From Lepas anatifera (taxonomy: Eukaryota; Arthropoda; Thecostraca; Lepadidae): 64,000 nt of DNA. The stretch is from assembly GCA_034440635.1 (NCBI GenBank), contig JAOTON010000204.1:1-64000 (forward strand), written 5' to 3'. Below, piece after piece: positions 1 to 12,901 of this stretch; position 1 is the stretch's first letter; the number at the start of each line of letters is the position of its first letter. The notes beneath the pieces are model-generated. The model saw only the letters and a list, made by a program, of their open reading frames with translations, was not told the DNA's origin and did not search any database. The translations under genes were made by a program, and so were the position numbers.

Positions 1-222
1 CTCAGCATCCGTTGATCTGTGGCTGTCCTTGCACACACACAAGCATCTATACCACTACACTCTCTCTCTCTCACTGTCTCTGCATGTCTCTCTAAAGTCT
101 CTCAGCTGCTCTGGGCCGACTTGGCATAATACTGCCTAATACTACGGTGCAACATTGCAACTCTGCAACTGTCTGCTACACTCTCTCTATCTCCATCTCA
201 TGAGGGACGCTAGCTCAGCGCT

Positions 223-411
223 CCTTATATACGCCGAGTCGGCAGGCTTGGTTACATACGCCGACCAATCACAATACAATACGTCATAGGCGACAGAGTA
301 TGGTTCGATGCACTGGTCTGGAGGCTGATGAAATGCTGATGTAATCCAAGGCCAGACAGTGGCGTGACACCAGCGTCAGATCTCGTGAGCCAATAAGCGT
401 TCGATACGTCA
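223..411 (-). promoter_or_regulatory. Candidate RNA polymerase II promoter reading leftward
   Basis: Read on the minus strand, TATATAAGG lies at 231-223, a CCAAT-box core (GATTGG) at 270-265, and TGACGT at 286-281. A second CCAAT core at 394-390 and a second TGACGT at 411-406 repeat the same order upstream. TATA and CCAAT spacing fits a metazoan core promoter, and the TGACGT motifs resemble CREB/ATF sites. A transcript would start near position 200 and leave the window leftward, so its gene is not visible. It could also be part of an LTR. No convincing coding sequence is seen in 1-560 on either strand. Confidence 0.35.
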
Positions 412-588
412 TAGGGCGTTGGCTGGGGTGCATCGTACGATGGACCCGTGGTCATGAACCGACAGGCTACTGCGCAATAACTGGCAGAGCTCTTTGCCTG
501 AGTGTGACTGCACTTATAATGGGAGGGGGACGAGAAATGAATATACATACTAGAGGACCATTAATTATCGCGTCATTTAGCAATTAAA

Positions 589-939
589 GTGAAGGTAATA
601 AATTTTCGTTACAACCTTATCACATGCCTACTTTGCAACATGTTTTATATAGGGGAAACAACTTGCCAAATCCGTACCCACTTCATGGAACATTTAGGAC
701 ACGCTAGGAGAAAAGAAAAGGGTAAGTATCTAGGAGACCACACCATATCACATCACCCTACTACACGCATCACAGACAAGGACTTCGCAATAAAAATTAT
801 TCATGTTTGTAAAGACTCGGCAGAATGCAAAATTAAAGAATCAATAGAAATCCGAAACCGCAGACCACAAATAAATAAGCAATTCTCATCGTGGCGTCTC
901 CTACAACCAGTACCATACACATACACTTATACCACTTAA
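589..939 (+). pseudogene. Penelope-like element GIY-YIG endonuclease fragment
   Basis: This is the C-terminal GIY-YIG nuclease part of a Penelope-like retroelement, the domain that nicks the target in element integration. The translation shows CLLCNMFYIGETTCQIR, with a CxxC pair just before the Y-I-G core, then R and H residues of the family and the late catalytic glutamate in IKESIEIRNRRPQIN, a typical Penelope ending. The reverse transcriptase that should precede it is absent: recognisable sequence begins only near 590, so the copy is 5' truncated. The first ATG is not a meaningful start because the domain is the tail of a longer polyprotein. The frame is open for 116 codons and stops just after the normal Penelope C-terminus. 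Confidence 0.75.
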
Positions 940-2543
940 GACCAAACCACCACGCATAAACACTCGCCATACCACCACACATCCATCGCTGAAAATTGTT
1001 TTTACTCACTGTTACATCCATAGTTTTGTTGCATACTGTGCTTTTATGTGTGTTTAGTTTCTGTATCCTGTAGTTTTTAAATGTCTTTCTGTAGGTAACT
1101 CATCACACTGTATCCTTCGCGAGATGTTAAACATTGTTTTCACGTGTACCTGCTTGCTGTTCGCCCTAAATTCAAATTGAATTTAAAAATCATTGCTATC
1201 AATGACTTTCAAATTCAAAACTTGCTCCTGAAGAAGACACGCCGTCGAAATATCAATATACTATTTGGCATTTCCAATTTCATTATACTATGAGCGATTG
1301 CCGGTTAATTTTTTTATAACATTATCATCATGACTTTCACGCTCATTACAACACTTCAAACTCTTAATACTTCAACGGAGTTCTGCATGTATGTTCATAA
1401 GCTTGAAATTCGAAAGAAAACAATTCATATAATTATCCACACCAGAATATGTGCTCTAGGTGGCTATGGATCAGGAAAAATTATGAACAAGTTTGCTAGC
1501 ATCTACATACCAGACCGTGGGTACGTTCAGGCACACCATGGGGTGGATAAGCCTTCCGGATGGGGTCTTTTGAACCCCCCTGACCGAAGGTTTCCAAGAT
1601 GGCCAAATATGGCTGCGCACAGCGCCACCGTACTTGGCATAGTTCTTTTGTCCTGTTCATATACTTATTGTTGTGAAATTCAATTCAATTGTTCAATTGT
1701 TCAGTTGCTGTGAAATTCAGGTCAAAATATTTCGAACTTCATATTTTTATTTTGAACTGACAACGTCATGTCGCAAATAATTTGAAGCATTGGGACAAGG
1801 CAAGCACATCGATGTATTATATTCTGCTTTAGGTCTAATGGTTCTTGGTTTATAAGGTGTTTTCTAATTTGGTGCATGTGTGGAAGATGATAGGGCAGTT
1901 ATATCGTCTTTCCCAATTGTTTGTACCACCTTTGGTATTGCACATTGTAGGTTCAAAAGTGACTGCTTCTCCAAGCGGTAACAGGTACCGTAATAGCCCA
2001 GGTGTGACAGACAAAAGACAAAAGTACGTACCTGGCCAGTTGTTGGCATTTGCTGAAATTTGGCTGTTCATTTAGGGGAATTTTGGTGCCCAGAATAGCT
2101 TCCCTATACGCGGACAGGGCACGCCTTAGCGAAATTATTTAGAGGGGACTGTCCCTTCTCTCCTCCTCGGATCTGTCCTTGAACCACAGGAATGGCAACT
2201 GACCCCAGTCAACCTGTGCTGAACTGATAACGACTGTGTGTGCGTGGCAGGTAGTTATGATAAGGCGGTGGTGCTTTCGATATCGTCAGCTGCATGGGGA
2301 GAGCTTTCAGCTCTCAGGCCACAAAGCTCCAGTAGGGTTCTGACGTTAACATTAAGACGTGTTTGCAACTGCTTCGATGACTTTCTTTTGTGCAATCTTT
2401 ACCCTGTTTGCCGAGAAATCCAAATGACCATCATGATTATTTGTCAAAACGCTCTAAGGGACGCTGAAGTGGACGGCAAGGCAATAGCAGCGTTAAGGCA
2501 AACATGAGGACACTGTATCGTCCTATATGAATAAATTCAGATA

Positions 2544-2546
<3 letters not shown>
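940..2546. other. Penelope 3' tail, then AT-rich DNA without a recognised gene
   Basis: From 940 to about 1310 the sequence probably is the untranslated tail of the Penelope copy; near 1229 it has a CCTGAAGAAGACAC...GTCGAAA motif of the kind common at 3' ends of such elements. A similar GAAGAAGACA...GAAACGCG string recurs at 12820. Between 1310 and 2546 there are only short ORFs on both strands with no recognisable domain. Confidence 0.4.

Positions 2547-2599
<53 letters not shown>
2547..2599. repeat. (TA)n microsatellite
   Basis: An unbroken TA dinucleotide run of about 53 bp. It abuts the left edge of the SINE-bearing repeat that starts at 2601, and the second copy of that repeat near 63390 also follows a TA-rich run. 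Confidence 0.97.
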
Positions 2600-2600
<1 letters not shown>

Positions 2601-2602
<2 letters not shown>

Positions 2603-3211
2603 CTTATTGACAGAGTGGGCGGTCCTCTACTTACTTCCACCACTCAAATGATCGGCTAGGGGCGCGGTAGTGGAGTGGTCAGCGTAGCTGGCTTCCACGC
2701 AGCCGACCCGGGTTCGATCCCGGGCGGCTTCCCTGAACAAGGAGCAAGCTGGCTCCCGAGAAACCCTTCCAACAGGGAAAGAGTTGGCGACACCATAGGA
2801 CCCTGGCAGATGGTGCGTCGATAAGCCACACAAATTAGTCCAATGCTCAGCTACTTGTAGTCCTTCCAAATAGAAGAGGAGTAACTGTAGCGGTTTCTAT
2901 CGGCTTCTATAACCCACCAGTAGCGAAGTAGCGGGCAGCGGACGCAAAGGAATTCAAACCCGCCACCACTACAGTACCAACAGCATATTAGTTCAACCGA
3001 CACCCGGAGAAAATTAGTAGATAGAGACTAAATGCATTTTTTGTTATATGATTTTGCCAGCACATCACACACTCAATTTTTCAACTTTTAAGTAGTACAC
3101 AGATAAGCAGTAGGCTTCCTTGAAATGTATTCAAGAATGGCGACACGACATTTTTGGTAGGATTTCAGAAGCGTTGAATGATACGAAGTAGCGATAGTGG
3201 AGAAGCAGGTA
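2601..3211 (+). repeat. Dispersed repeat carrying a tRNA-derived SINE, copy 1
   Basis: Nearly the same approximately 610 bp occur at 63389-64000, in the same orientation. Inside, a tRNA-like head has a polymerase III A box (TAGTGGAGTGGTCAGCG, about 2668-2684) and a perfect B box (GGTTCGATCC, 2711-2720). It is followed by a conserved body (2736-2835: CTTCCAACAGGGAAAGAGTT through GTGCGTCGATAAGCC) that also occurs, with other heads, at 11412-11510, 20595-20695 and 26292-26375. The remainder (2880-3211) is unique to this repeat pair. No coding potential. Confidence 0.8.
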
Positions 3212-3239
3212 GTGTTTTGTCATTTTCAAAAGAGAAGCG

Positions 3240-4110
3240 TAAGCAGCTATAGCGGTAATTTTGATATTGTTGACATAAGGTGGGGTCAGGTTTTTGGGTC
3301 ATCTCATTATAAGTCTATGGTGAAAATTAAAAGGGCTTGTTTTCAGTAAATACCCGTTAGATAAAGCTAAACATCCTCAGCCCGTGTATGATTACCACAA
3401 TCCTGACGATAAAGTTGAGTTGTTTGACCATCTGACCTCTCAAAGGTCATGTCAGGTTACAGGAGCTTACAGTGATTGTTTTACCAATAACTTCTCACTG
3501 AATTGAGATAAAGCTCTTACTTTGCTTGCATTATCCTTGTATTGTCACGGGGAGTCGATTGATATGCAACATGACTATGCCAGGTCACCCTGTGACCCTG
3601 ACCTAGCTCAAGGTCAGGCCATTTTCACAATTTGACCTAGCAAGGTTATAATATACATCATTCGATTTGCCACGATGAGAGAAATCCAATGATGTATGCA
3701 TTTGTTCTCTAGCTTTGCTGAGTAAATATCTAGAGATGGAAACGTACACTACCCTGTAGTAAGTCTATGGAACTTTCTTTGACCTATGCTGACCTCAGGT
3801 TTGACCTGATATACAAATGTTACGTTTAATATCCCTTTGTCTCGTCAAGAACTTTCGAACGCTGTCTATAATTTTTATTTAGATTTCCTAGGAAATGAGA
3901 TACGGAGGGGGAGAAAAACGCCCCTCCTCCCAGCGGGGCGCATCATGCCAGGGACCCCAGCGGGGCGCATCATGCCAGGGACCCCAGCAGGGCACATCAT
4001 GCCAGGGACCCCAGCGGGGCGCATCATGCCAGGTACCCCAGTGGGGCGCATCATGCCAGGGACCCCAGCGGGGCGCATCATGCCAGGGACCCCAGCGGGG
4101 CGCGTGTTAA
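3240..4110 (+). mobile_element. U-family TTAA element, 5'-truncated copy
   Basis: Homologous in inverted orientation to 28975-29720. It holds many TGACCT/AGGTCA hexamers and ends at a TTAA (4107-4110) immediately after GC-rich GGGGCGCGTG, as the complete U copy does. The left terminus is missing; homology begins near 3240. The right end is expanded into a minisatellite. No transposase is encoded, so it is non-autonomous. Confidence 0.6.
3929..4107. repeat. 27-bp GC-rich minisatellite
   Basis: About 6.6 tandem copies of a 27-bp unit with core CCCAGCGGGGCGCATCATG, units starting at 3929, 3956, 3983 and so on. It ends at the TTAA of the U element, so the terminal sequence of the transposon appears to have been amplified. 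The unit is nine codons long, which keeps frames open on both strands; this is a by-product, not a gene. Confidence 0.92.
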
Positions 4111-5429
<1,319 letters not shown>

Positions 5430-5583
5430 GAACAGGAGAGGGAGAGCAAAAAATTAAAAATGCTGAGAAAAATTAAAAATGACAAGACATGATAAAACCG
5501 AACTAATTATAGCATTGCACCTGCAGCAGGCACATTGCGAATTAAGCCTAGAACATTTGTGGGCAAGGTCAGTGCACACAACC

Positions 5584-5837
5584 CATAGGCGGATCCAGGG
5601 GGGCAAAAGGGGGCAGGTTCCCCCGATCGACCCTCAGCGCCCCTTGAAATGGTCACGGCGCCCCCTGAAAGGTCGATGGCGCCCCCCCTGAAATGTCGCT
5701 TCCCACCCCCCCCAGGATGCGAAAATCGGCGCCCACCGATAGGATTTGGCGCCCACCTTATAGGTTTTACCGGTCAAAAGTGGCGCCCCCTGGTCCGGAT
5801 GGCGCCCCCCCGATCGGCAATCCTGGATCCGCTTATG
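5584..5837. mobile_element. hAT-type MITE (CATAGGCGGATCC family), copy 1
   Basis: Ends are inverted repeats: CATAGGCGGATCCAGG on the left and CCTGGATCCGCTTATG on the right. Flanks are ACACAACC and ACACATCA, a probable degraded 8-bp target duplication (6 of 8). About 254 bp, rich in GGCGCC and GATCG motifs, no coding capacity. A closely similar copy lies at 21689-21942. Size, TIR and 8-bp duplication fit non-autonomous hAT elements. Confidence 0.75.
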
Positions 5838-6481
5838 ACACATCAAAGGGGGCCCACAATCACACCTGAAAAAATAATGCGAAGCTTTCTCTGATCCTTA
5901 TATTTTTATGTGCTCTGTCTGCTTCTAGTTGATGAAATGCTATTTTTGTCCACCTCAGTGTCTTTTTTGCAGTTGTTTGTCTGCACTTGCCTTTAAAAGA
6001 TCATATTTATTGGGGAAATAACCCTCAATTCAATGCAAAGTTAGTTGTTTATTTTTACTATAAAAGCCATTAATGGTAGGACTGTATTTTCCTGAACTAC
6101 CTGATTGAGTCACCTGCCTCATTTTGTTCACTGGCTGCTCCTATGCCCTGTAGGGTAGGGTGGAGTGAAAACAAATCAAAATTATTTGGATCGTTCCTTA
6201 ACATTGTTTTTCTATTGCGCTAGGCCTTATGAAACTCAGGAGTGAAAGAACTTTGGAAATCGGACCACGGAAACATGAGCAATATCGAGCATTTATGCAT
6301 GGATGCGTGAGAAACTTCAGGCCTTGCAGTCTCCATTGAAAATCTTTTTCGTGCTAGTGTACGGTGGTTTACGGGCTGGTTTTTAGAGCAGATTACGTGC
6401 GTTTTGAAGCGTGGGAATCACCCTAAACACATGCAAGACGTGATAATAGATCCCATCTAGTGAATAGGTATATTTCAGCTG
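5838..6481. other. No recognised feature
   Basis: AT-rich sequence with only short ORFs. GTAGGGTAGGGTGGAGTG near 6152 resembles the TIR of the TA-flanked MITE at 19863 but lacks a partner. Confidence 0.4.
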
Positions 6482-6635
6482 CAGTGGCGGATGCAAGAGG
6501 GGGACAGAGGGCTCAAACAGGGCTCCCCGAAATTTGTGAGTGCCTATAGTAGATGCATACCTGAGGCTGTCCGAGGTTGTGGCGGGGTTGGCCCGAGCCC
6601 CTAGCCCCCCAAATATTGTCCTGGATCTGTCACTT
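6482..6635. mobile_element. Short hAT-type MITE (CAGTGGCGGAT family)
   Basis: Left end CAGTGGCGGATGCA; the right end read in reverse is AAGTGACAGATCCAGG. Flanks TTCAGCTG and TTCTGTTG match at 6 of 8 positions as a decayed target duplication. 154 bp, non-coding. Confidence 0.55.
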
Positions 6636-7384
6636 TTCTGTTGTGTATTAGACATGTGCAAGACTCATCGACGAATCTCTTTTTAAGGCGAGTGCCAATG
6701 GCAACTGTAGCTGCCTGAGGCTAAGTTACCGGAAGCTGGCATGAGTTGCCGCGGCATACCACCGGACAACGACCATTATCCCAGAAGATATGGTAGCTAA
6801 GTTGCCACCAGGTGCTCACAGTTTTCATGTTCAGTGCAGATCTTAGCGAGATATCCGCAATTTGGAGGGATGAGAAAGGTAAGGTTTGGTGCCGAGACAA
6901 GTTACCGCTCGCAACACATGAGTCACTATAACGTTTTCGCTGGTTTGGATTGTGACAGACCCAAACACGGGAAATGTCGGGGAAGGCAATATTAAGTGAT
7001 CTTGCGTCGGACAGTTTGTAAAACGTACCAGGTCGGCGGAAATGCAAATCGACATCTGTGTGTTTCTTTTCTGTATCTACACGGAAGGTGCTACTTGTGT
7101 GCCGTCGCTCTAAAAAAGCGAGAACAGAAGTATTTCCTCGACTTCCTAAGCATCTGTATTTAAAACCGAAATGCCGAGGAATAGGAGTAGACAACTCAGG
7201 CGAGAACTATGGGACAGAGATCTGATTGGCCCATCGACCGAGCTTCCCGTTTCAGAGCTTCCAACATTGAGGGATGCCTTGCGGAAAGGTCGACTGATGG
7301 AAGAGAGATCAGCCGATTGGAGCGAGAAAAATAGCATGTGAGATTTGCGAGAAAAATGACTCCTGATATGTATCGGGACTGCAA
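6636..7384. other. No recognised gene
   Basis: A 157-codon minus-strand ORF (7194-6721) exists but shows no domain, signal peptide or repeat I can recognise. Nothing else supports a gene here. Confidence 0.4.
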
Positions 7385-7430
7385 TTAAAGGGAACGTGGT
7401 ACCTTTATAACGTGATTTTAACTGAGATAG
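7385..7430 (+). mobile_element. M-family TTAA element, left-end fragment
   Basis: TTAAAGGGAACGTGGTACC followed by TTTATAACGTGATTTTAACT matches the left end of the complete M copies at 39763 and 48896. Homology stops after about 45 bp and no right end follows within the window, so this is a broken copy. Confidence 0.6.
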
Positions 7431-7558
7431 CTAACTACGCCACCTCGTCTCCCTCAAGAAGACAGGAACAGCTAGATTATTGTATGATGACTATGAACCG
7501 CACGGCACCGTAATATTGCCTTCCTCTTGCGTTTGCAGAGGTTCAGAGACCTCCTCCT

Positions 7559-9890
7559 CGATCTACATGGTGATGACTCCTTCTTATGACGTGGGTGACT
7601 ACCTGCTGAAGAAAGTGGATGACAATATTAAGCTCTACATCTGCAAGCATCCATAAAAGCCTCCGCAAATTTTCCACTTGGCCATACTCGACTCACCTGA
7701 AAAGAGGGAAACAAGGAAAAGCAAAGGAAAAGGTCAGAAAGCTCACAAAAGAACACCTAAAACAGTTAAATTGGGTGTCATACTCGGAGGCTGCTGGTGG
7801 TCTTCTCTGCAGATTCTGCGTGTTTTTCGGGAAGCAAGATGTAGTGGGTGCCCCCAACTGTCGAAAATCTGCCGGGAAGTTTGTGTCTCGCCCCGGTACA
7901 AAATACATTAATCTGACCGGTGAGAAGTGGGGTGAGCTGAACAACCACGAGAAGCACGACTATCATACTGAGCCTGTGCAGAACGTCATGTCCTTTTTGC
8001 TGGCGGAAAGTTGTCCCGAAAAGGACATCAGGGACCGTGTGGATGAGCAGCGGCTGAAAGAGCTGAACCTGATCAGAGAACGCCTGCAACCCATTGTGAA
8101 GCCCATCATCCTCTGCGGGACACAGAACATCGCCCTTCGATGTCATGATGATGCAGGAATGTTGTGTCCAACAGAACCGCAACGAAGCGAGGACAATTTC
8201 AGGGCACTGCTTCGGTACAAGGCTGCGGATGATGAACGCCTTCAAAAATATATCATGGAGAGCGCAGAAAACGCAAAATACACCAGTCCTGTGATCCAGA
8301 ACGAACTTGTTGAGTGTGTCGGAACACTGATGCAAGAGTGAATTGTAAAGGAGATAAATTCAAGTGAAGCAGGAGCCTGCTTTTCTATCATCGTTGATGA
8401 AACCACCGATGTTGCCACAATCGAGCAGATGTGTCTGTGTGTGAAGTACGTCACGGACAATGGAGTTCCTCGGGAAAGGTTTCTCAGTTCTTGTGATGTT
8501 CACGCCCAGACATTCGATTTGAACTTCTCATCGCTCAAAGAAGGTGAGACCCTGGAGCCGAAAGTCTCAGGTGAAGTTTTTGCTGGGGTAATAACGAAGA
8601 CCGTAGAGAACCTGGGACTCAGGATGGAGGACTGCGTAGGCCAAGGCTACGATGGGGCTGCTGCTATGAGCTCAGCCAGCGTTGGAGCTGCCGCGTGTAT
8701 CTCCAAGGACAATCCCGCGGCGGTGTACGTTCACTGCTTTAGTCATTCCCTTAACCTGGCTCTTGTGTCATCTTCAAAGCTGAGGCAGGTCGCAAACATA
8801 TATGGCAATGTAGAGGAGGTCGTCACATTCATCAACGCCAGCGGAAAACGGAGTGCTTTGTTCGAGGCGGCCGTAAAGCTCAAGACTAGCCAGGCCAAGC
8901 GGAGTCGTCTCCTGAAGTTCTGCCAGACGAGGTGGGTAGAGAGGCACGAGTCTCTTAACATATTCCTGGAGCTGTGTGGCGCTGTCGTTCTCACTCTGGA
9001 GCATATCTCGAAGTGGACAGACTCGACGAGCTCGGCAAAAGCATCCATACTTCTTAGCTCCGTCAAGAATGCTGAGTTCTTTCTGATCGTGGAATCGACT
9101 GCTGCAGTGATGTCCTTCACTCGTCCACTGGCAGTTAAGCTTCAGAGGCAGCACCAAGATCTGTGCCAAGCACTGCCGTTGGTGGACGGTATAGTTCAAG
9201 CTCTGAGGGAAACTAGAGAGAAGGCCGAACCTGTCTTCTAAGAGATCTTCTCGTTTGTCACCGCAAAAGCAGCTGAAATGGAGGGCCTCGCCCCTATCAT
9301 CCTGCCGAGAACGTGTAAGCGGCAGACGGGGAGGGACAACCACCCTGCGGACACCGCTGAGCAGTACTTCAGGCGCGCCCTCTTCTATCCCCTACTTTAA
9401 GACACGGTTGGACAGCTGGAGACCCGCTTCAGCAAGCAGTCAGGGCAGGCCCTGGAGATAGGGAAGCTATCACCTAGGCATGCAGTGTTCGCCACGGTGA
9501 CAGACGCGGAGATCGTGGACATCACGCATCGCTATCATGACCAGTTGGAGGGTTCCGGTGTCAGCGCGAACGGGAAGGAGGTGGTCGCCGAATTCTAAGT
9601 TTTCCGTTCAGTATGGAAACAGAAACCCGCTGCAGACAAGCCCAGTACGCCAACAGAAGCATTGAAGACGTGCGACAAGGCCTGCTTCCCACTTATGTGC
9701 CGCCTCTTTCGCATTGGCGCTTGCCAACCGGTTACAACCACTTCAGCTGAGAGGTCATTCTCAGTCTTGAGGCGCCTCAAAACCTGGCTGCGGAACCGGA
9801 CTGGGAGGCAATGCCGACTACTGTGTTCCTCACGCTGACATCGTGATCGATGCTTTCATGCGACGGAAGAACCGGCGCATCGCACAGTAG
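7559..9890 (+). pseudogene. hAT-family transposase with TTF-type zinc finger, inactivated
   Basis: The enzyme class excises and inserts hAT transposons in the nucleus. In one frame from 7619 the translation shows a TTF-type zinc-finger segment (LNWVSYSEAAGG, then CRFCVFF), then the catalytic-core blocks FSIIVDETTDVA (first Asp, about 8380), VGQGYDGAAAMS (second Asp, about 8640), HCFSHSLNLAL, and QTRWVERH. The hAT C-terminal dimerisation motif TSAERSFSVLRRLKTWL (about 9745-9795) follows. The same frame is cut by stops at 8339-8341, 9239-9241, 9398-9400 and 9596-9598. A frameshift after 9800 moves the terminal HADIVIDAFMRRKNRRIAQ, which ends at TAG 9888-9890, into another frame. The protein is of the ZMYM1/DUF4371-like type, about 750 residues if counted across breaks. 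The N-terminus is unclear: stops lie upstream of 7619, and a possible splice acceptor (TTTGCAG) ends at 7538. No TIR or target duplication was found. Confidence 0.85.
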
Positions 9891-10268
9891 GGTTATGAAA
9901 CCCTTAGTCGTACCTGTGATGATCTACCCCTGAGAAGCGTTCCTTCAAGTGATTATGAGAAGTGATGAAGTGGTGATCTTTCGAGCTTGCTTTGTTTGAA
10001 TCTTAGCCCGACGGCATGGTATACACTGTGTGTGTGCATAGATGGTCAATGTTGCGGATGCTTCATGCCATATTTTTCAGCACAGATAACGTTTTCTAAG
10101 CGTTGAGTTGAATGTTTTGACTGTGATCTTTCTGAGCTTTTTAGAGTCTCGGGCTGACATCGCACGAGACGACCAAATCTTAGAAAACCCGATGATATTG
10201 TCCAATGGGCTTTCAGTTGTTTGGTCGCACAAAAGTACTCCTAGGTGTGGGAAGCTTTTGCCTTATGA
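9891..10268. other. No recognised feature
   Basis: About 380 bp between the hAT pseudogene and the first G element, without ORFs of note or recognisable repeats. Confidence 0.5.
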
Positions 10269-11411
10269 CTGTGACCCAGGGCATTTATGAAGGAAACATC
10301 AGTGGGGGTGGGGGGGGTGGGAGCATTTCTTGTCCTGACCATTATAGTGTCTTTAGGGGATCAAGACCCCATTTGGAGGCGGGGGGGTTAATAAATTTTA
10401 AAGGCTTCAGTGTTAAAAAATATTTCCCAATTTTTGTGTTCTTCCATATTCTAGAGATTATATATGCTGCCCACGGATGCCAGTTTTTGTTCGGCGGAGA
10501 AAGGCTAAACTGAGTTGGAAAAACGTCCAAAAAGGGTCATGCTTTCACAAAATGGCCAAATAAACACCACAAAACCCAGATTTGAGGGTAAAACGACCAG
10601 AAAAGCTACCTGTATGACTGTTTAAAACTAATCGTTGACCGTTTGATATTGAGTTGACGCAGTTTTTTTTTAGCACACTACCCATTTAATAGGAAGCCAG
10701 GAGTGCCATTCCAATCCCGCGTGGACATCAAATGATTTTATCCAGAGAACCAGAAAATATTTTAGCATTATCAATTATCTTGGTCACACCACTCCCTGTC
10801 AACATTTAATATTTTTCATGTTTTTCCAACGGTGATTTTTTTGCTCTTGAACAGTGGTAGATCTAGGATTTTGATAATTGGGGGAGGGCGGATCCTCAGA
10901 GGATGCACTTTACCGCCAACACCCAAATGGCGCCTATAGTATCGCATGCCTCGCATCCGGTTTTCGGTGGCCGTCATTTTTGTGGATCGTATTTTTTACA
11001 AAGTTCTGTCCCTCCCTCTCACCACCATACTAGTTTTCTGCTGTTCTTTTTCTTCTTTTTTGGCGTCGGAACATCTTTTCAAGAGCAGAAAAGGCCAAAA
11101 GAAGTCATTTTATACAAGGGAAATCCAAAAATAACCTAGATGCCAGCTACTAGAAAAAGGGTAAAAAAGGCCAGATTCCAAGAAAGTACCAACAGGAAAA
11201 ATCGCAAATCGAGATATTTGACCGATAAACTATTTTCTTATTTTTCTTAATGAGTATGCCAAGGTAAGTAAATTCCTAAAATATCGAAAGCAAGTGATTT
11301 ATAGTCTGAATTGAGACAATGTTTTACGTGCATACATACCTACTATGATGTGTGGATGTTGCTGTCAAAATCATCCTGGGAATGTCGTGCAAAAACCAGT
11401 TAATAATTTTA

Positions 11412-11510
11412 GGGGCTTATCGACGCACCATCTGTCAGGGTCATATGGCATCTCTAACTCTTTCCCTGTTCCCCTGTTGGAAATGTTTATCGGGAGCCAG
11501 TTTGATGATT
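11412..11510 (-). repeat. Conserved SINE body inside G copy A
   Basis: On the minus strand this reads CTGGCTCCCG, then CCAACAGGGGAACAGGGAAA, then GGTGCGTCGATAAGCCCC, the same body as the tRNA-headed SINE at 2736-2835. No tRNA head adjoins it here. The equivalent segment is in G copy B, so it entered G before that copy divergence. Confidence 0.7.
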
Positions 11511-11851
11511 CTGACGAAGGGGTGTGGCCGAATATATAATTTATCCCAATTTTCAACATCAATGAATCGATGAGAAAGGCCAAGTAACAACTTATCAACT
11601 TTACAGAAAAATAATGAATACAGTAATCTCACTATAGAGTTTACGTATGCTCCCACCACAATAATAAATAAATAGGCTGAGCACTTCACACCGCCACCAG
11701 AAACCAGTCTGACGCGCTTTGACTACACCGTGTCCCGCCTAATCCACGAACGAGCGCTGACAACTCACCACTGGCCACGTATGAAATGAGAGCATCGTCA
11801 TCATCATCATAGTTGGGGTTTAGGGGCGAGCCAACATCATAGGTCATATGC

Positions 11852-12080
11852 CGCCCCGGTAGCTCAGTTGGTAGAGCGTTGGGCTCCGGCCCGCTACTCA
11901 GAAGCATGCAGTAGCAGTGCATGTCCAGGCTTGGGATCGGTTCCCCTGGGACGCTCCGGCACCCAATAGTTTACCCGACGTACAGGTCGGCTGGCAACTG
12001 ACTGGTGAGAGGGTGACCTGAGCGGGGCGGCCGTCCCTGAGCTTTGTGGAACGTTAAACTTTGGCTTCTAAATTAACCCT
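11852..12080 (+). repeat. tRNA-derived SINE-like insert in G copy A
   Basis: GGTAGCTCAGTTGGTAGAGCG is a textbook tRNA D-arm/A-box (11859-11879), and GGGATCGGTTCCCC near 11935 resembles a B box. The spacing between boxes is too long and the anticodon arm does not fold cleanly, so it is a tRNA-derived repeat and not a working tRNA. G copies B and C lack this sequence at the matching position. Confidence 0.55.
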
Positions 12081-12387
12081 CCATTGAGGGAGCTACTCGT
12101 TCGGGTGGTGGGGTCGGGGTCTCCGTGACAAGTCCCTTGATGACTTTAGTGAGACTCCAACTCCAGCCACTAGCCAGGGCTTCTGGACGGAAATGGAACA
12201 CGATGTTCGTTTGGTTGTAGGCTATCTCCAGCGTTGGGATTTGTTGGGGCTGCTTTGCCGGGTTTTCTCGTAACTACGTACTTTGTTTTGTTTTTGCACG
12301 ATGGAGTAGACAGCTACTGGTGGAAATATGTTGACACAATTTTGGACTGTCAATTTGGGACGAGCAATAGATCAAAATCATTATTAT

Positions 12388-12901
12388 CATTTAAACCAAC
12401 ACAGCAGGCAGATGAACGCGTTTCGACAAAAATTGTCTTCGTCAGCATCTATGGCAGAATGGATAAGGAACCCGTCACCAAGACATGCAGCAGTTTCATC
12501 GTTTGGATTTTTGTGCAAAATTATCGTGCGACATTTTTTTAAGCAAAGAGAGAGAAATAATAATATTTAAATATAATAATACCAAAAACAATAATGCTGT
12601 TAAAATGAGAATTATTTAGAACAATGATAAGCCTAGAATGTCATATCGAAGCTTGCTTGTTTTTATACATTATAGAATTATTCAAGAGACATTATTTGAA
12701 TATCCTCAGAAACGTTGCTTGTATAGTTCCGTCGCACGATAATTTTGCACAAAAATCCAAACGATGAAACTGCTGCATGTCTTGGTGACGGGTTCCTTAT
12801 CCCTTCTGCCATAGATGCTGAAGAAGACAATTTTGTTGAAACGCGTTCATCTGCCTGCTGTGTTGGTTTAAATGATAATATCTGTCAACCACTGTTATAC
12901 A
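12388..12901. mobile_element. Hairpin-forming insert with 14-bp target duplication
   Basis: AAAATCATTATTAT flanks the insert on both sides (12374-12387, 12902-12915); G copies B and C have an uninterrupted site. Inside, 12391-12531 and 12729-12880 are inverted repeats of each other, with about 200 bp between. The arm read from the right contains GCTGAAGAAGACA and GAAACGCG, similar to the tail of the Penelope copy at 1229. A 14-bp duplication suits target-primed retrotransposition, so this may be a pair of inverted Penelope-like tails; the assignment is tentative. Confidence 0.6.

Noticed and set aside
1330..1713. 127-codon plus-strand ORF
   Set aside because: No domain, composition like the surrounding AT-rich DNA, no homologue recognised.
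2659..2732. Possible functional tRNA gene
   Set aside because: A and B boxes are good, but the acceptor stem does not close, the sequence continues into a repeat body, and a second copy has a changed anticodon arm.
6721..7194. 157-codon minus-strand ORF
   Set aside because: Long enough to notice, but no recognisable motif, and an overlapping frame is also open; not enough to call a gene.
11852..11950. Possible functional tRNA gene
   Set aside because: A box is excellent but box spacing is too large and the anticodon and acceptor arms do not pair; treated as SINE head.
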